From: Nipponacmea schrenckii
Lineage: Eukaryota > Mollusca > Gastropoda > Lottiidae
Assembly: GCA_030562195.1 (NCBI GenBank)
Contig: JAUJPP010000005.1
Location: forward strand, 32,599,106 to 32,663,105
DNA length: 64,000 nucleotides
Direction: 5' to 3'
The notes under the pieces were generated by a model. It was given only the letters and a program-made list of their open reading frames with translations. It was not told where the DNA came from and did not search any database. Position 1 is the stretch's first letter. Each line of letters opens with the position of its first letter. Positions 1 to 11,308 of this stretch are shown one piece after another. Made by a program: the position numbers and the translations under genes.

Positions 1-431
1 CGCCTCCTTAACTTCATATCTTTAACGCTCGGCTTGAATCCCTATCAGTCTCTGAACTTTAATAGAATTTAGTTAACTCTTAATCCGCTGATTTTGTTCT
101 CTTGTTTGCTCCTGTGATTTCGTTATTCATTCATTATTATAGTTCAGCGACACTCGAAAGGAGACACATCTATATATTTTTATTGTTGTTTACTTTTAAC
201 TTAATTTTGTTTTCAATATATTATTTTGAGGCTTTTGTAGTAATTATAATGATGTGTGTAATTCCCATTAACTATTGTATATGTAAATGTTTGTGATTCA
301 TTTGTACTTATGTTACATTTTTTCGCCATAATAAGTTGTAATTTTTTTTTTAAATATTGACTGGCATTTTAGTTGTGACATGGTAATTGGGATAAAGAAA
401 CCTGGCTGATTAAATATATCTCTTCTTTCAG
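1..431. other. Upstream flank / intron of the ITIH-like gene
   Basis: No exon or signal-peptide start was found here. The 64-codon open frame at 102-296 has no splice context and no resemblance to the ITIH N-terminus. The first exon seen (432) begins at a codon boundary after a pyrimidine-rich acceptor, so the start codon and signal peptide must lie further upstream, outside the window. Confidence 0.6.
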
Positions 432-3400
432 GGTCCTATATTAACATCATACTATGTTACTACTGAGGTTTTTTATCGGTTTGCCACTACAAATATTTCT
501 AACCAGATATTTTATAATTCTACAGATACAAATTTCATCGTGTTTAATCTTACTATTCCTGATAAAGCCATGATCACCAATTTTACCATGTAAGAATTAA
601 CTGTTTCTGTAACCATGTCGGCAGTCTTATATTAACTAACAATATTATACTTTAGGATGCACATAATTTGAAAGAACGACTTTTACAAGATACAGTCTTC
701 TGTGGATTCGCTGAATCAATTGCAACATAAATTTATCTTCCATTATGTTATCTGGGTTTGATATTTCAGGAAGGTAAACCAGACCTATTATAACGGCTTT
801 GTCACAACTAGAGATATAGAAAAACACATGAGTTTGTCTTCCTCAATTCAACCTCATAAATACGGAAGACTCTTATCAAAGTTAGTGCAAATTAAAATAA
901 TTGTTTTACTGCATTGAATAGTCCTTGGGATTTGTGAATTGAATAATGGTCTATATTTGCTTTGGTAATTTACGTACATGTAGGTTTTCCAATGATAATG
1001 GTTATGGTTCTGTTAACATATGATTAGACCTCGCCAGGGCCATATTTTTATAGAAACCTGACTGAGAATATAAAGAGAAATAGTTTTATCTATGTTTGTA
1101 AGTGTGTACCTATATGAATTGACCCCACTCTCTCCCATGTTAAAACTCAACATGTAACTTTCTGTGGAGTAGATTTATTCGTTGTATTTTCGTCCTATTT
1201 GGGTAGCTAGCATCATGCGTTACACACAATTCAATTCAAGAAACAATATGATACAGCATACAATGAGAATATCTTTCATCTAGCTTCTAGTGTAACACTA
1301 AAAGAATAATTATTTCAACTTTTTCAGAACATTAGTGAAAAACTTGCCAATATTTCAAATGAAAGCATCTGCCTATAGAGAAAACAGGAGTCGCGGTGGC
1401 TCAGTTGAGACGCTTGCTCTCTAACCTGGAGGTCCAGGGTTCAATCCCGGCAAAGGTCGAGATGAACTTTCGGATTTTTCAGCCCGGTTTCCTCTTGTCA
1501 GTGATGCAGGTTGGAGGGACTGACATGGAAAAAGCGTCTAGTCGTTCGGATGGGACAATAAACCGAGGCCCCGTGTGCTACAAGCTGTGCACGTTAAAGA
1601 TCCCTCGACGGTTGGAAATCGCAAAAAGAGAAGGCTAATGCCGCTGTCCTGGCAAAATTTCCCTCATTGCACACTGCATGGCTTGCCCGTCTTCATTAGC
1701 TCTTAAGGTGCAGAAGAGAAGGACGTAAAACTCCATTCATTTTATTTCATTTTATAAAAAAACGCCTATTTGACACTTATTCTTCTAGACACTATATCTC
1801 CTTAATTAAAAGAATCAATATTCAGTCATTGAGATCGTTATCAAGATCAAAACATCATAGAAATACATTTCCAATCTTTCTTACAGTCCCACTAACAGCA
1901 ACATGTTTATAGTTAAAGAACGTGTAGAGGGTCGAACTCAAGTCACTTTCAATGTAACGTACATAGAATTGATACAAAGACGAGAGGGAAAGTTTACCAA
2001 TCCTGTCTATATTAAACCAAACTATCCAGTCCGTAATATATACATACGAACTGTTATTAAAGAACCTCGCCGAGTTATCAAAGCAGATCTGCTATCTGAT
2101 GATCAATGTTTTCAAGGTAAAGTTTCTATCGATTGTGGATTGAGTCGATTGACACCAATTTATTTTGTCACACTCCTATTTCTAGGCAATTTGTGGCCTC
2201 CAAAGCCTTATCAATCAAATTTCATAATAAATCAGCCAGTTGTATTCAAGATTTTCTTATGTATATTAAAATAAATGACTCAGTTGTTCTGAATGTTTAT
2301 CATTGAGTCACTGGGACTATGAATAATTCAAATAGTCAATACCGACAATCCTCGTATTTAACCCACTGCCGTTATTAAGCCCATGGGCGTTATAACAAGT
2401 TTTTATTTCTGAATTTAACAATTCAAAATTATTTTAAAAGTACTTCAGTGACGACGATTACGAGGTCTGTTCATATGGTGATGATGATGTTGATTGACAT
2501 ACGAGAACGGACAATTTAAAGGCTCAGCGACAAGACTTTCAAGGTGTTTAATTATCATGTTTGAATTTTAAATGAATTCCCTCACACCTAAAGCCTAGGG
2601 CTTAAATACGGAGATTCCCGATAGTCTTCCTCTACTTGGCCTATACCAGCATTTATATTACATAGGTGCAAGACACAAAATTGCCGTGAATGCAGAAAAC
2701 TCCACAGTTCTAGAATTCAGTCAAAGGTTTACCGAGAAAACAGCTCAAGATGTTAAAGGGGTGGTGACATTGCAGTATTTCCTTGGTTCGTTTTTGGATG
2801 CCGGAGATTTATTGGTAGGTTAATTTCACGTTATATAAAATGGAAGCAGCAAAAATCTTTAAAAGTGATGCCCATTGTTTCAAAGCATTTAGCTTTATTT
2901 AGCCTCTCACACAGTGAGAAAAGAAATAATATGGGTTTGCTATGATATTTTCTTTCCATTATCCTACGATTTCAAGCTTGAGACACTTTCACTAGTTCGT
3001 GAACTGAAATTATTTGATTTCGTTTTTAGATGTCACAAGAATATTATATCCATTACTTCTCACCCAAGATTTCTAAACCAGTTCCTAAAGATGTGTTATT
3101 TCTGTTGGATATCAGTGGTTCAATGAGCAACAATGATAAGTTAAACCAATTGAAGAAAGCCATGTCAACCATACTGAAGACGCTAAAAGGCTTTGACAGA
3201 TTCAATATCATGCTCTTTTCGGAGCGAATTTCCATTTACAAAAAGTCATCATTTGTGTCTGGGTCACAGATAGACAATGCTATAAAATATATCAATGCTT
3301 TGCAACCAGCTGGCGGTAAGACCAAAATATGTTACCTTATGACAAATTAATGAAGAGTGCTGAAAGGTGTGACTGATTAATGCAAGGAGTTAGACGTGCA

Positions 3401-6400
3401 TAGCAACGAATTATTTAAGTTAGGGGTCAAATGTTGTCATACTGGATTTGGTTGTACAATTGCTGTATCATAGTTATTATGTTATATAAATATCTCTATA
3501 TATCTATAATTCAGATACAGACATATCCAAGGCTATATTGGGTGGAATTGAATACATCGAGGAGTATTCTAAAAATATTAATACATCTTTCATATTCTTT
3601 CTGACTGATGGTCACTCCACTTCCGGTATATCCTATACTCGCAGAATTCTGGAACTGACGAGAGCAACTAATAAATTTGATGTACCAATATTTACCATTG
3701 CGTTTGGGAAAGATGCAGATTGGCATCTAACTCGTAGCCTAGCCGCGGGAAATTTTGGAACCAGCAAACGAATTTTGGAAGGGTCGTCTGCATCAGAAAA
3801 CATAATCAGGTTTTACAATGAAATATCCCCAAGCGTCATGTCCGGAATAGAGTTTAGGTATTATCTAAATGGTTTACACAATGTCAATTACAATTTAATC
3901 AGACAAAATTTAAGGAGGTATTACAAAGGATCTGAGTTGGTTATTACTGGCCGACTTCAAACAGTTCAGATGGTGTCAGACTATAAATATTTAGAGAGTA
4001 GAGTTTATGGACTGGCGAGATCTGGTAATATTTCTTTTACTAAATCTTCTCGATACACCGGTAACAATGATGGTATGATTGATAGGATCTGGTCATATTT
4101 AATGATTGAAAATTTGATAAGACAACATCAACTAGCATTAGATTCTACTGAGAGAAAACGCATTAACACAAGGCTTCAACGAATGGCTTCGAAGGTCAGA
4201 ACTTTCAAATATTATCTACCCATTTGGGGCCCGACGATACACTTCACTTGGGCTTTCATAGGCTACATTGTGTACTGAAGTTTATAAATTGCAGCGAGTT
4301 GTTAGTAATACATTCGTAGTATTCACATATACTATCAAGATATTGCTTTAAAATGTTTCTTTCGAATAACGAATGTCATTCTTGAGCTCATTGCTGGTTT
4401 CTTGGATCAGGAATGATCTGAGAAACAAGATATGAAAAGTAATCGTTCTTTCCTATTACGTCTACCTAATCCCCTAAACAATTATTTTGTAGTATAATGT
4501 AGTGACACCAATAACAGTTATGTTAGCTGATGCCTCTACGGACGGTTACTATGGTGAAAATATCAACAGTTTGAAATCTTATAAACCTCTAGAGCTAAGG
4601 AATGCTGATCCCATTATACTTAAATCCGGTATGATGAATTATATTTTTTATTTATTTATAGCTGATAAAATCTCTAGAAAGCGCAATTTTGACGAATTTA
4701 TATAAATTTTTCATTATTTATCAATAAGAAACCCTATCTTAAATTCAATATAATTCAATAGTTATTGTCCAAGTTCTTCCAACGGCGCTTGATTTCTAGC
4801 TAAGAAACACGTAAACAAATCGATCGAAATTATAAATTGTCGCTTGAGTGAGAAATCTGTCGAAAAACAATAAAGTTCTTAATTAATTAATGAAAATTTC
4901 AAGTTAATGATGTTTTCTATTTTGTCGAAAGGACAAATTTAGATAAAACGTATCGTCGGTGTCACTAGAAAAGTGAATTCGTTCAATTACATGAATATAC
5001 ACTATGTGAAAATTTGTGGGCGGCTATTTTAATAAGTTAGCTAGCGAGTTAAAACAAAGTTATTTTCTCATAAGTCGATTTGTTAAATATTGGTACCAGA
5101 TAATGTAGTGAGTCGTCCATTTAGCTGAACGACGTCGATGTTGACTGAGAGTATAGCTAATGTCAATAAGGAACTAGTTATACGAACATACGATACCCAT
5201 CGTTGCAAATGAAACATTTTTTTTTTTACTTTTAATTTTAATGCAGACGAACAGTTTACCGACACAAGGTTTTCAATCTAACGGCTATCAATCGTTTTTA
5301 CCGAAAGCTCCAGCTAATGCTGTCTTCTTCCGACCGATTAAGACTTTTAGTTTACCGATAGCACCAAAAGGATTTCACTATTTCGGTTTTCTAACCAATC
5401 GATTTACGGACGACTTCAGCCATTTCCGTCTTTTACCGACAAATCCCGCTATTTATCGACATGTTTAGGTAACTGGTAATACTACACTCGATACACGTTT
5501 CAAAACCGGCTACAGCCATTACCGTCAACGTTCCTTCGGAGAACAATATAATTAACTAGCACTAAATTATTTACGAACATACTAAATCCACAATCTATTT
5601 TTTTTTATAACTGAAACATCTTTACGGACAATAAATTTAATGAAATATTTACGGATAACATAACTAGCCATTACTGTCCTTTAACGACCGATTCTGCATT
5701 TTTAGTTAAAAAAAAATAATAATAATTCGCCCTTTTCTAGTGCTACCAGCATCTTAACGATTAGAATCTAATATTACAATTGAGTATTTTTACGAATTAT
5801 TCGAATGTTCATGAAGAAAAATTCTTTAACTGTCACAATAAAGCTGTCAAATGATGTACAAAAAGCATTGTCAACTATTTCCCCAATATTCCCCAATATG
5901 TCATAAAATATATCTGAAAATATTTTAAAAATTAAAAATTACACGTTGTTCACTCTTTCTGTTTCAAAACCGGCTACAGCCATTACCGTCAACGTTCCTT
6001 CGGAGAACAATATAATTAACTAGCACTAAATTATTTACGAATATACTAAATCCACAATCTAGTTTTTTTTATAACTGAAACATCTTTACGGACAATAAAT
6101 TTAATGAAATATTTACGGATAACATAACTAGCCATTACTGTCCTTTAACGACCGATTCTGCATTTTTAGTTAAAAAAAAATAATAATAATTCGCCCTTTT
6201 CTAGTGCTACCAGCATCTTAACGATTAAAATCTAATATTACAATTGAGTATTTTTACGAATTATTCGAATGTTCATGAAGAAAAATTCTTTAACTGTCAC
6301 AATAAAGCTGTCAAATGATGTACAAAAAGCATTGTCAACTATTTCCCCAATATTCCCCAATATGTCATGAAATATATCTGAAAATATTTTAAAAATTGCC

Positions 6401-9400
6401 TTTTTACATTTACTTACTTTATCAAAATAAATTTGTTTTAGGCATTTATTTTGCTTAAATCCTCCCATAAGTTTTCAAAACTTCCTTAACGCAAAAAGGT
6501 TTGTGCATCATGATTTTCAGATTAGCCTAGGAACAATTATCTCTTGATTTTGATGTATAATTTCTCATGAAACTGAGTGAGAATAAAATTGGACCAACGA
6601 AAAAAAGAGAATGTCATTTGATAATCCAAATATGTTCAATTTGTGGCTTTTGAGTGTTGTAATTAACCTTTGCCTTATATAAATGTATTACTTCAAAAAA
6701 AAGTTACCAAATGTGATTTCATTATGTTACGCGATGAATTTTAACACCTTTTGGAATTATATTTTTTATACCGTACCTCGGGCAAAAATACCAGTATATC
6801 GACCCAAAAGTGTCTAAGGTGTGCACAGTAACATGGTCACAAGAAATTTGGTCCACGGAAATATGGTCGCAGTAATACGGGCTAGTTATTTTGGTCACAG
6901 TAATACGGACACAATGTATAACAGTCAAAATAATACTGGTACAAGGTACTAGTATATTGATTCCGAAATTTCCGGGGACCAAATAAACATGCTTTTCAGC
7001 ACTAACTATATGCCATTCAACTACGACAGTAGCGAGTCTTGAAAATAACGTATGTCGATTAGACACGACGCCAAATATGCTTGGGTAAGACGAAGCTCCT
7101 ATGCTATATTATTGTTGTTTTAATGACAAAATGAGGCAATTCTGTTGAAATAATGGACCCGACGAAAATGTCGTAAGTTGAAAGGGAAAATGTCGTAACT
7201 CCATTTCATAAATTTTCGTATGAAAATGTCGTATGTGGGTTAGAAAAAACATCAAAACATTGTATAACTAAACCTGAAACTATGCCTGAAAATATTTGAC
7301 ATATTTCAATTCCCCTGTTTTTTCGATGATTAAATAACATAGAGAGGGTAGTATGAAATGAGTGATTTTTATTTTTTAGAACGAAAAACTCTCAATCCAC
7401 CGAGTCGTTTCACAAGTGAAGGTGAGTATTCCCTAGTGTTATGGTAACTGTCTTGCCTTCGCCATGTTGTCGTTACTGTTTTGCCTCCCTGTGTTGTAAT
7501 TACGGCTTGACTCCATAATCTTTCTATATATCTCCATTTCCTCCTCATCCTTGCAAGACAGGCAAAGTAGCCCAAAGAGATGTCTTACAAACCACAAATT
7601 TTGTTTTTTGATTATTACTGAATTAGAAACGAGTAATTACTTACCATCCCGTGAATTTACGAGTTGAAAATTCCAGACTCTATAGCTTTTTTCAAATGCG
7701 GTAAGATGTATTTTCCATTGCAGGTGGTCGAGATCCTCATTTTGTGATTAAGTCACCTCATCTGGAATATCCAGTCTGTTTTAATATACTTGGAAACAAT
7801 GATGACATAATACAATTACTTCGTGACCCGGAGACAAGTATGTATAATCCATACTTCTGCTTACACCATCGGTGATAGTCTTAATTATTATACACACTGA
7901 AAACTGAAATTTGTAAAGTGATTGTATAAGGTTGGCCACAATAAAATAACTAACACGTGGAAGTATATTGTCGTCGCCCCTGTCCGTCGATCCGTCAAAA
8001 TTTGACGATTTATTCGATGAACGGTTGACGGTTGCCCTTTATTTTAATTTTATTGTGGGTTCAATAGAAGCTACATTTTTCAATCCATTTTGATGAAACT
8101 TGGTGTGAGCATTGGAATTGATAAATCAAATGACAAAATGATTTAAAAATGATGGTGTGTGGGTGTTTGTTACTTTTCCTGGCAAGATATCTATTTAAAC
8201 CTTATATATTTCAATAAGGTGTATGTACACCATATTGAATATGGAAGACAATCCCTGCCATAATTAATCATTCTTAATGCTTAATTCGGTGTTAAACATT
8301 AGTACAGTAAAATCAACATTTGTACGCTTAATTTGACATTCGTTCGCTAAATTCATAATTTGTTGTTAAAAATTTATCATTCAAATAAAGAATATTACTG
8401 AACAAATTAACGATTAAGCCGAACTAATATTGCCCACTTCATAACGCCGAATGAAGTTTACCGAACAAATGTTGAAAAACATTTCTCGCATTTCATGAGA
8501 ACGTTATCATTATGACGAAAAGCGGCGCTGCTCAATTTGAGTTAGGGCTTCGTTCCTATTTATTTGGTGAATTTTTATGGCCGGCCAGTGGCTGTGTACA
8601 AAGTAAAGAATCTTATTATAAATTCCAATTTGATAAAAAGCGAAGTTTTCAATCAAACTCTTTGTACTCTTTATTCATTGGAATGTGAGATTTTGAGATA
8701 AATATGGTGCCTATAATGGTTTTCAAAATGGCCAATTTTTGTACAGTCCACAGTGATGGTGGTGGGACAGATAATTTAATGGAATTTGCAAAATCCCAAC
8801 CACATGGTTTCTTCAGACGTGTGAATATATCTAAAATTTCAATATAATAGTAATTTCATGCCAAGTTTAGTTACTGGCCAGATAAAGATGATGATTCGTT
8901 ATGGCTCATCGTCAATTTTTAACAGTCCACGCTGATGGTGGTGGGGCATAAAGGTCAGAAGCCACTATTTGGTTGGGATTCTGCCAATTCAAAATTTATT
9001 CCCCAACACCTCTTTAGCGTGGACTTTTCAAACAAAGGTCATTTTTCAAATAATTTGCCATGAAGAGTCTTCATCACTGACTGGCCAGTCGCTAAATTTT
9101 GCATGAAAATACCATTTCATTGGAATTTTCATAGGTCTGAAGGCACCACATGTGGTAGGGATTCTTACCAATCCCATCAAAACTTATGCCCCACCACCAT
9201 CAGCGTGGAGTGATAAAAAATTGGCCATATGTTATCAATTGGCCATGAAGAGTTTTCATCACTGACTGGCCAGTCACTACGTTTGGTATGAAAATACCAT
9301 TACATCGGAATTATTTGATTTATTCTCAGGTCTGAATGCACCGTGTGGTTAGGATTCTGCCAATTCCATCAAAAATTATGCTCGACCACCATCACCGTGG

Positions 9401-10930
9401 ACTGTTAAAAAATTGGCCATGAAGAGTCTTCATCACTGACTGACCAGTCACTAAGTTTGGAATGAAAATACCATTTCTTTGGAATTTTTGGGATATTCAC
9501 AGGTCTGAAGGCACCATGTGGTTGGGATTCTGCTAATTCCATCAAAATATCTGTCCCACAACCATCACTGTGGACTGTACAAAAAATGGCCATTTTTCAA
9601 AACATTTCCTGGTATAGGCACCACATTTATCTCAAAATCTTACATTCCAATAGTACCAAGAGTTTGATTAAAAACTTCGCTTTTTATCATAAAATTGGAA
9701 TTCATAATAAGATTCTTTACTTTGTACACAGCCACTTGGCCAAACAAATAGGAACGAAGGCCTAACTAAAATTGAGAAGCGCCACATGTCGTCATAATGA
9801 TATCGTTCTCATGAAATGCGAGAAATGTTTTTCAACATTTTGTTCGGTAAACTTCATTCGGCATTATGAAGTGGACAATATTAGTTCGGCTTAATCATTA
9901 ATTTGTTCAGTAATATTCTTTATTTGAATGATAAATTTTTAACAACAAATTATGAATTTAGCGAACAAATGTACAAATGTTGATTTTACTGTACTAATGT
10001 TTAACACCGAATTAAGCATTAAGAATGATTAATTATGGCAGGGATTGTCTTCCATAATTGAGAACATATTACGCGCTACTTCACTTGTAGGTGGAAAAGT
10101 TGTTGATGCAAAGATTCTGTGAAATTTGAAAACAAGATCACATCTTTCGAAAACCTTTTATGTTATCATTCACAGATAGGACTCGTTTGTGTTCATGTTT
10201 AACCTTACTGTTTGTCCTAAATTGTAGATTTAAGAATTAACATTCAAATTCACAAAGATCCTAAAACGTCAGCTTTGTTCATAACGGAAGTTGGTGTCGT
10301 TTTTGAAAAATTAAAAATGGTGTTCAAGCGCCATTTTGTTTACATTGAAGACAAAACTTTTCACTGGAATATCTCGAAGACAAATGTGTATCCAGGAGCT
10401 AATGTGGAAATATTTGGAGAAAAAGAGATAAATATAGAATTTAAGAATGGTATAATGGTGCATATCTCTAATCATCCGAGACATAATGGACACTACTTTA
10501 ATATTGGTATTTCCCGTGAAGAGAAACTTTCACCGGCAACCACGGGTTTATTGGGTTAGAACTGATTTAGTACTTTTTCAGAGTGTGCTTAGGGAGGCAA
10601 TAGTTTAAGAATTCTTTGGTGCTTTAATATGTTATTACTAAATATATGCCACTTAATCCAGCTTGGTATAAGACGAAGTGTAAATAATTATTTCTGCTAT
10701 TTTCAGGAATGTTTATACATCACCTCCACAGTCGAAAACCAGATGACAACCGACCAAAAACCAGGATTCTAACCACCACACTTAATGGGTATGGATTAGA
10801 ATCAAAAGCCAAACTTGTAGACAGAATTCATCCTTTAACAGATAGAAACATTACCTGTTGGGCGTTACCAAACAATGGTGTTATTATGAAGACAACGACA
10901 GTCTTCAAAGTGAAGAATATTTTGAAATAA
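432..10930 (+). CDS. ITIH: Inter-alpha-trypsin inhibitor heavy chain-like protein (5' partial)
   Basis: Eleven coding exons: 432-589, 770-880, 1887-2116, 2666-2814, 3030-3315, 3515-4194, 4493-4628, 7380-7421, 7724-7837, 10228-10554, 10707-10930. They join in frame to 818 codons plus stop; the 5' end lies outside the window. The product is a secreted extracellular-matrix protein family member. In order: a VIT domain (about residues 1-166, with KAMITNFTM); a vWA domain from about 225 with MIDAS residues in LDISGSM (D242, S244, S246) and a later LTDG; the region ending YNVVTPITV; a short linker exon; GGRDPHFVI (D601-P602); and a C-terminal ITI domain with TTGLLG and ITCWALPN. Many NxS/T sites fit secretion. 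In vertebrate heavy chains the Asp of DPHF is esterified to chondroitin sulfate and transferred to hyaluronan; that motif is intact here. Length and domain order match the family. Whether the partner bikunin exists cannot be seen here. Confidence 0.93.
1391..1745 (+). mobile_element. tRNA-derived SINE, full-length copy
   Basis: Lies in an ITIH-gene intron. A pol III box A-like motif (tggctcagttgag, 1397-1409) and box B (ggttcaatccc, 1438-1448) form a tRNA-like head. A unique body follows, and a 3' end (gtgcagaagagaaggacgta) leads into a tail of attcattt-type repeats. A second copy with the same body lies at 28199-28529 and a 3' fragment at 14992-15073, which shows dispersal. It is not a working tRNA gene: the head does not fold as a full cloverleaf. 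Confidence 0.85.
4790..6410. repeat. Repeat-rich intron with a ~440-bp direct tandem duplication
   Basis: The stretch beginning caaaaccggctacagccatt at 5501 recurs at 5965, and the two copies (about 5497-5935 and 5961-6400) are nearly identical, with an offset of 464 bp. The preceding 5230-5470 is rich in ttaccga/taacgg words that make a spurious open frame. No known transposon termini were identified. Near-identity suggests a recent duplication or an assembly duplicate. Confidence 0.75.
6680..7260. repeat. Degenerate short-word repeats in ITIH intron
   Basis: Repeated words such as cacagtaatacgg / ggtcacagtaat (6830-6920) and gaaaatgtcgta (7155-7230) occur in loose tandem. The open frames here on the minus strand are by-products. 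No coding or RNA gene was seen. Confidence 0.4.
7940..8230 (+). mobile_element. Degraded Helentron-like (HINE) 5' fragment
   Basis: Contains the family signature gtatattgtcgtcgcccctg, a gtccgtcgatccgtc stretch, then one monomer with ttttgatgaaacttggtgtg. The 5' hairpin is only partly kept and no 3' end is seen; the large foldback element begins just downstream. Confidence 0.6.
8239..10056. mobile_element. 1.8-kb foldback (long inverted repeat) element
   Basis: Lies in the intron between ITIH exons 7724-7837 and 10228-10554. The left arm starts tatggaagacaatccctgcc and the right arm ends with its near-complement (...attgtcttccata). The arms match with few differences for roughly 500 bp each (about 8240-8760 and 9540-10056). 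The centre holds several ~170-bp units around gtccacgctgatggtggtgg, in both orientations. An imperfect ATTGA flanks both sides (8234-8238 and 10057-10061), a possible target duplication. No transposase was seen. As pre-mRNA the arms could form a very long duplex. Confidence 0.85.
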
Positions 10931-10988
10931 CAATATAGATCAGAAAAGAGACCTTTTCACACAAAAAACAAGGTAGAATTAAGATAAT

Positions 10989-11019
10989 AATAAATTGAAT
11001 AATATGCTTCATTAATAAA
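10989..11019 (+). terminator. Candidate polyadenylation signals of the ITIH-like gene
   Basis: AATAAA at 10989-10994 and again at 11014-11019, 60-90 bp after the stop codon at 10928-10930 and before the next gene's start at 11309. Confidence 0.55.
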
Positions 11020-11308
11020 GCTAGATTTAAATCTATTGCATTTTAATTTATTGATAGCAAATTCAAAACTTTCAGGGCGAATTATACCGTACTGGTTTTA
11101 GATTCAAGGTTTCAAAATACATGTCTCATGATAGAAAACTTTTTAAAGTATACTATATAAATGATAAAATACAAAAGTCTGATATTTCGCTCTAGTGAGT
11201 TATTTGTTAAATTATGCAATAGCAACGTCAACCACCGATGATCTAGACTATAAGCAATTCTATTAATTACTGAAACTACAGTGTCTAGTAAAGTATTTTT
11301 GAATACGA

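Noticed and set aside
102..296. 64-codon open frame as an ITIH signal-peptide exon
   Set aside because: No suitable donor in the right phase and the composition is that of AT-rich random sequence.
1391..1460. tRNA gene
   Set aside because: Box A and B are present, but the sequence does not fold as a cloverleaf and is the head of a SINE.
1396..1638. 80-codon open frame
   Set aside because: It is the body of a tRNA-derived SINE, repeated at 28199-28529.
4195..4278. Read-through C-terminus of the ITIH exon at 3515
   Set aside because: A GT donor after codon AAG at 4194 joins in phase to YNVVTPITV at 4493, the conserved family continuation.
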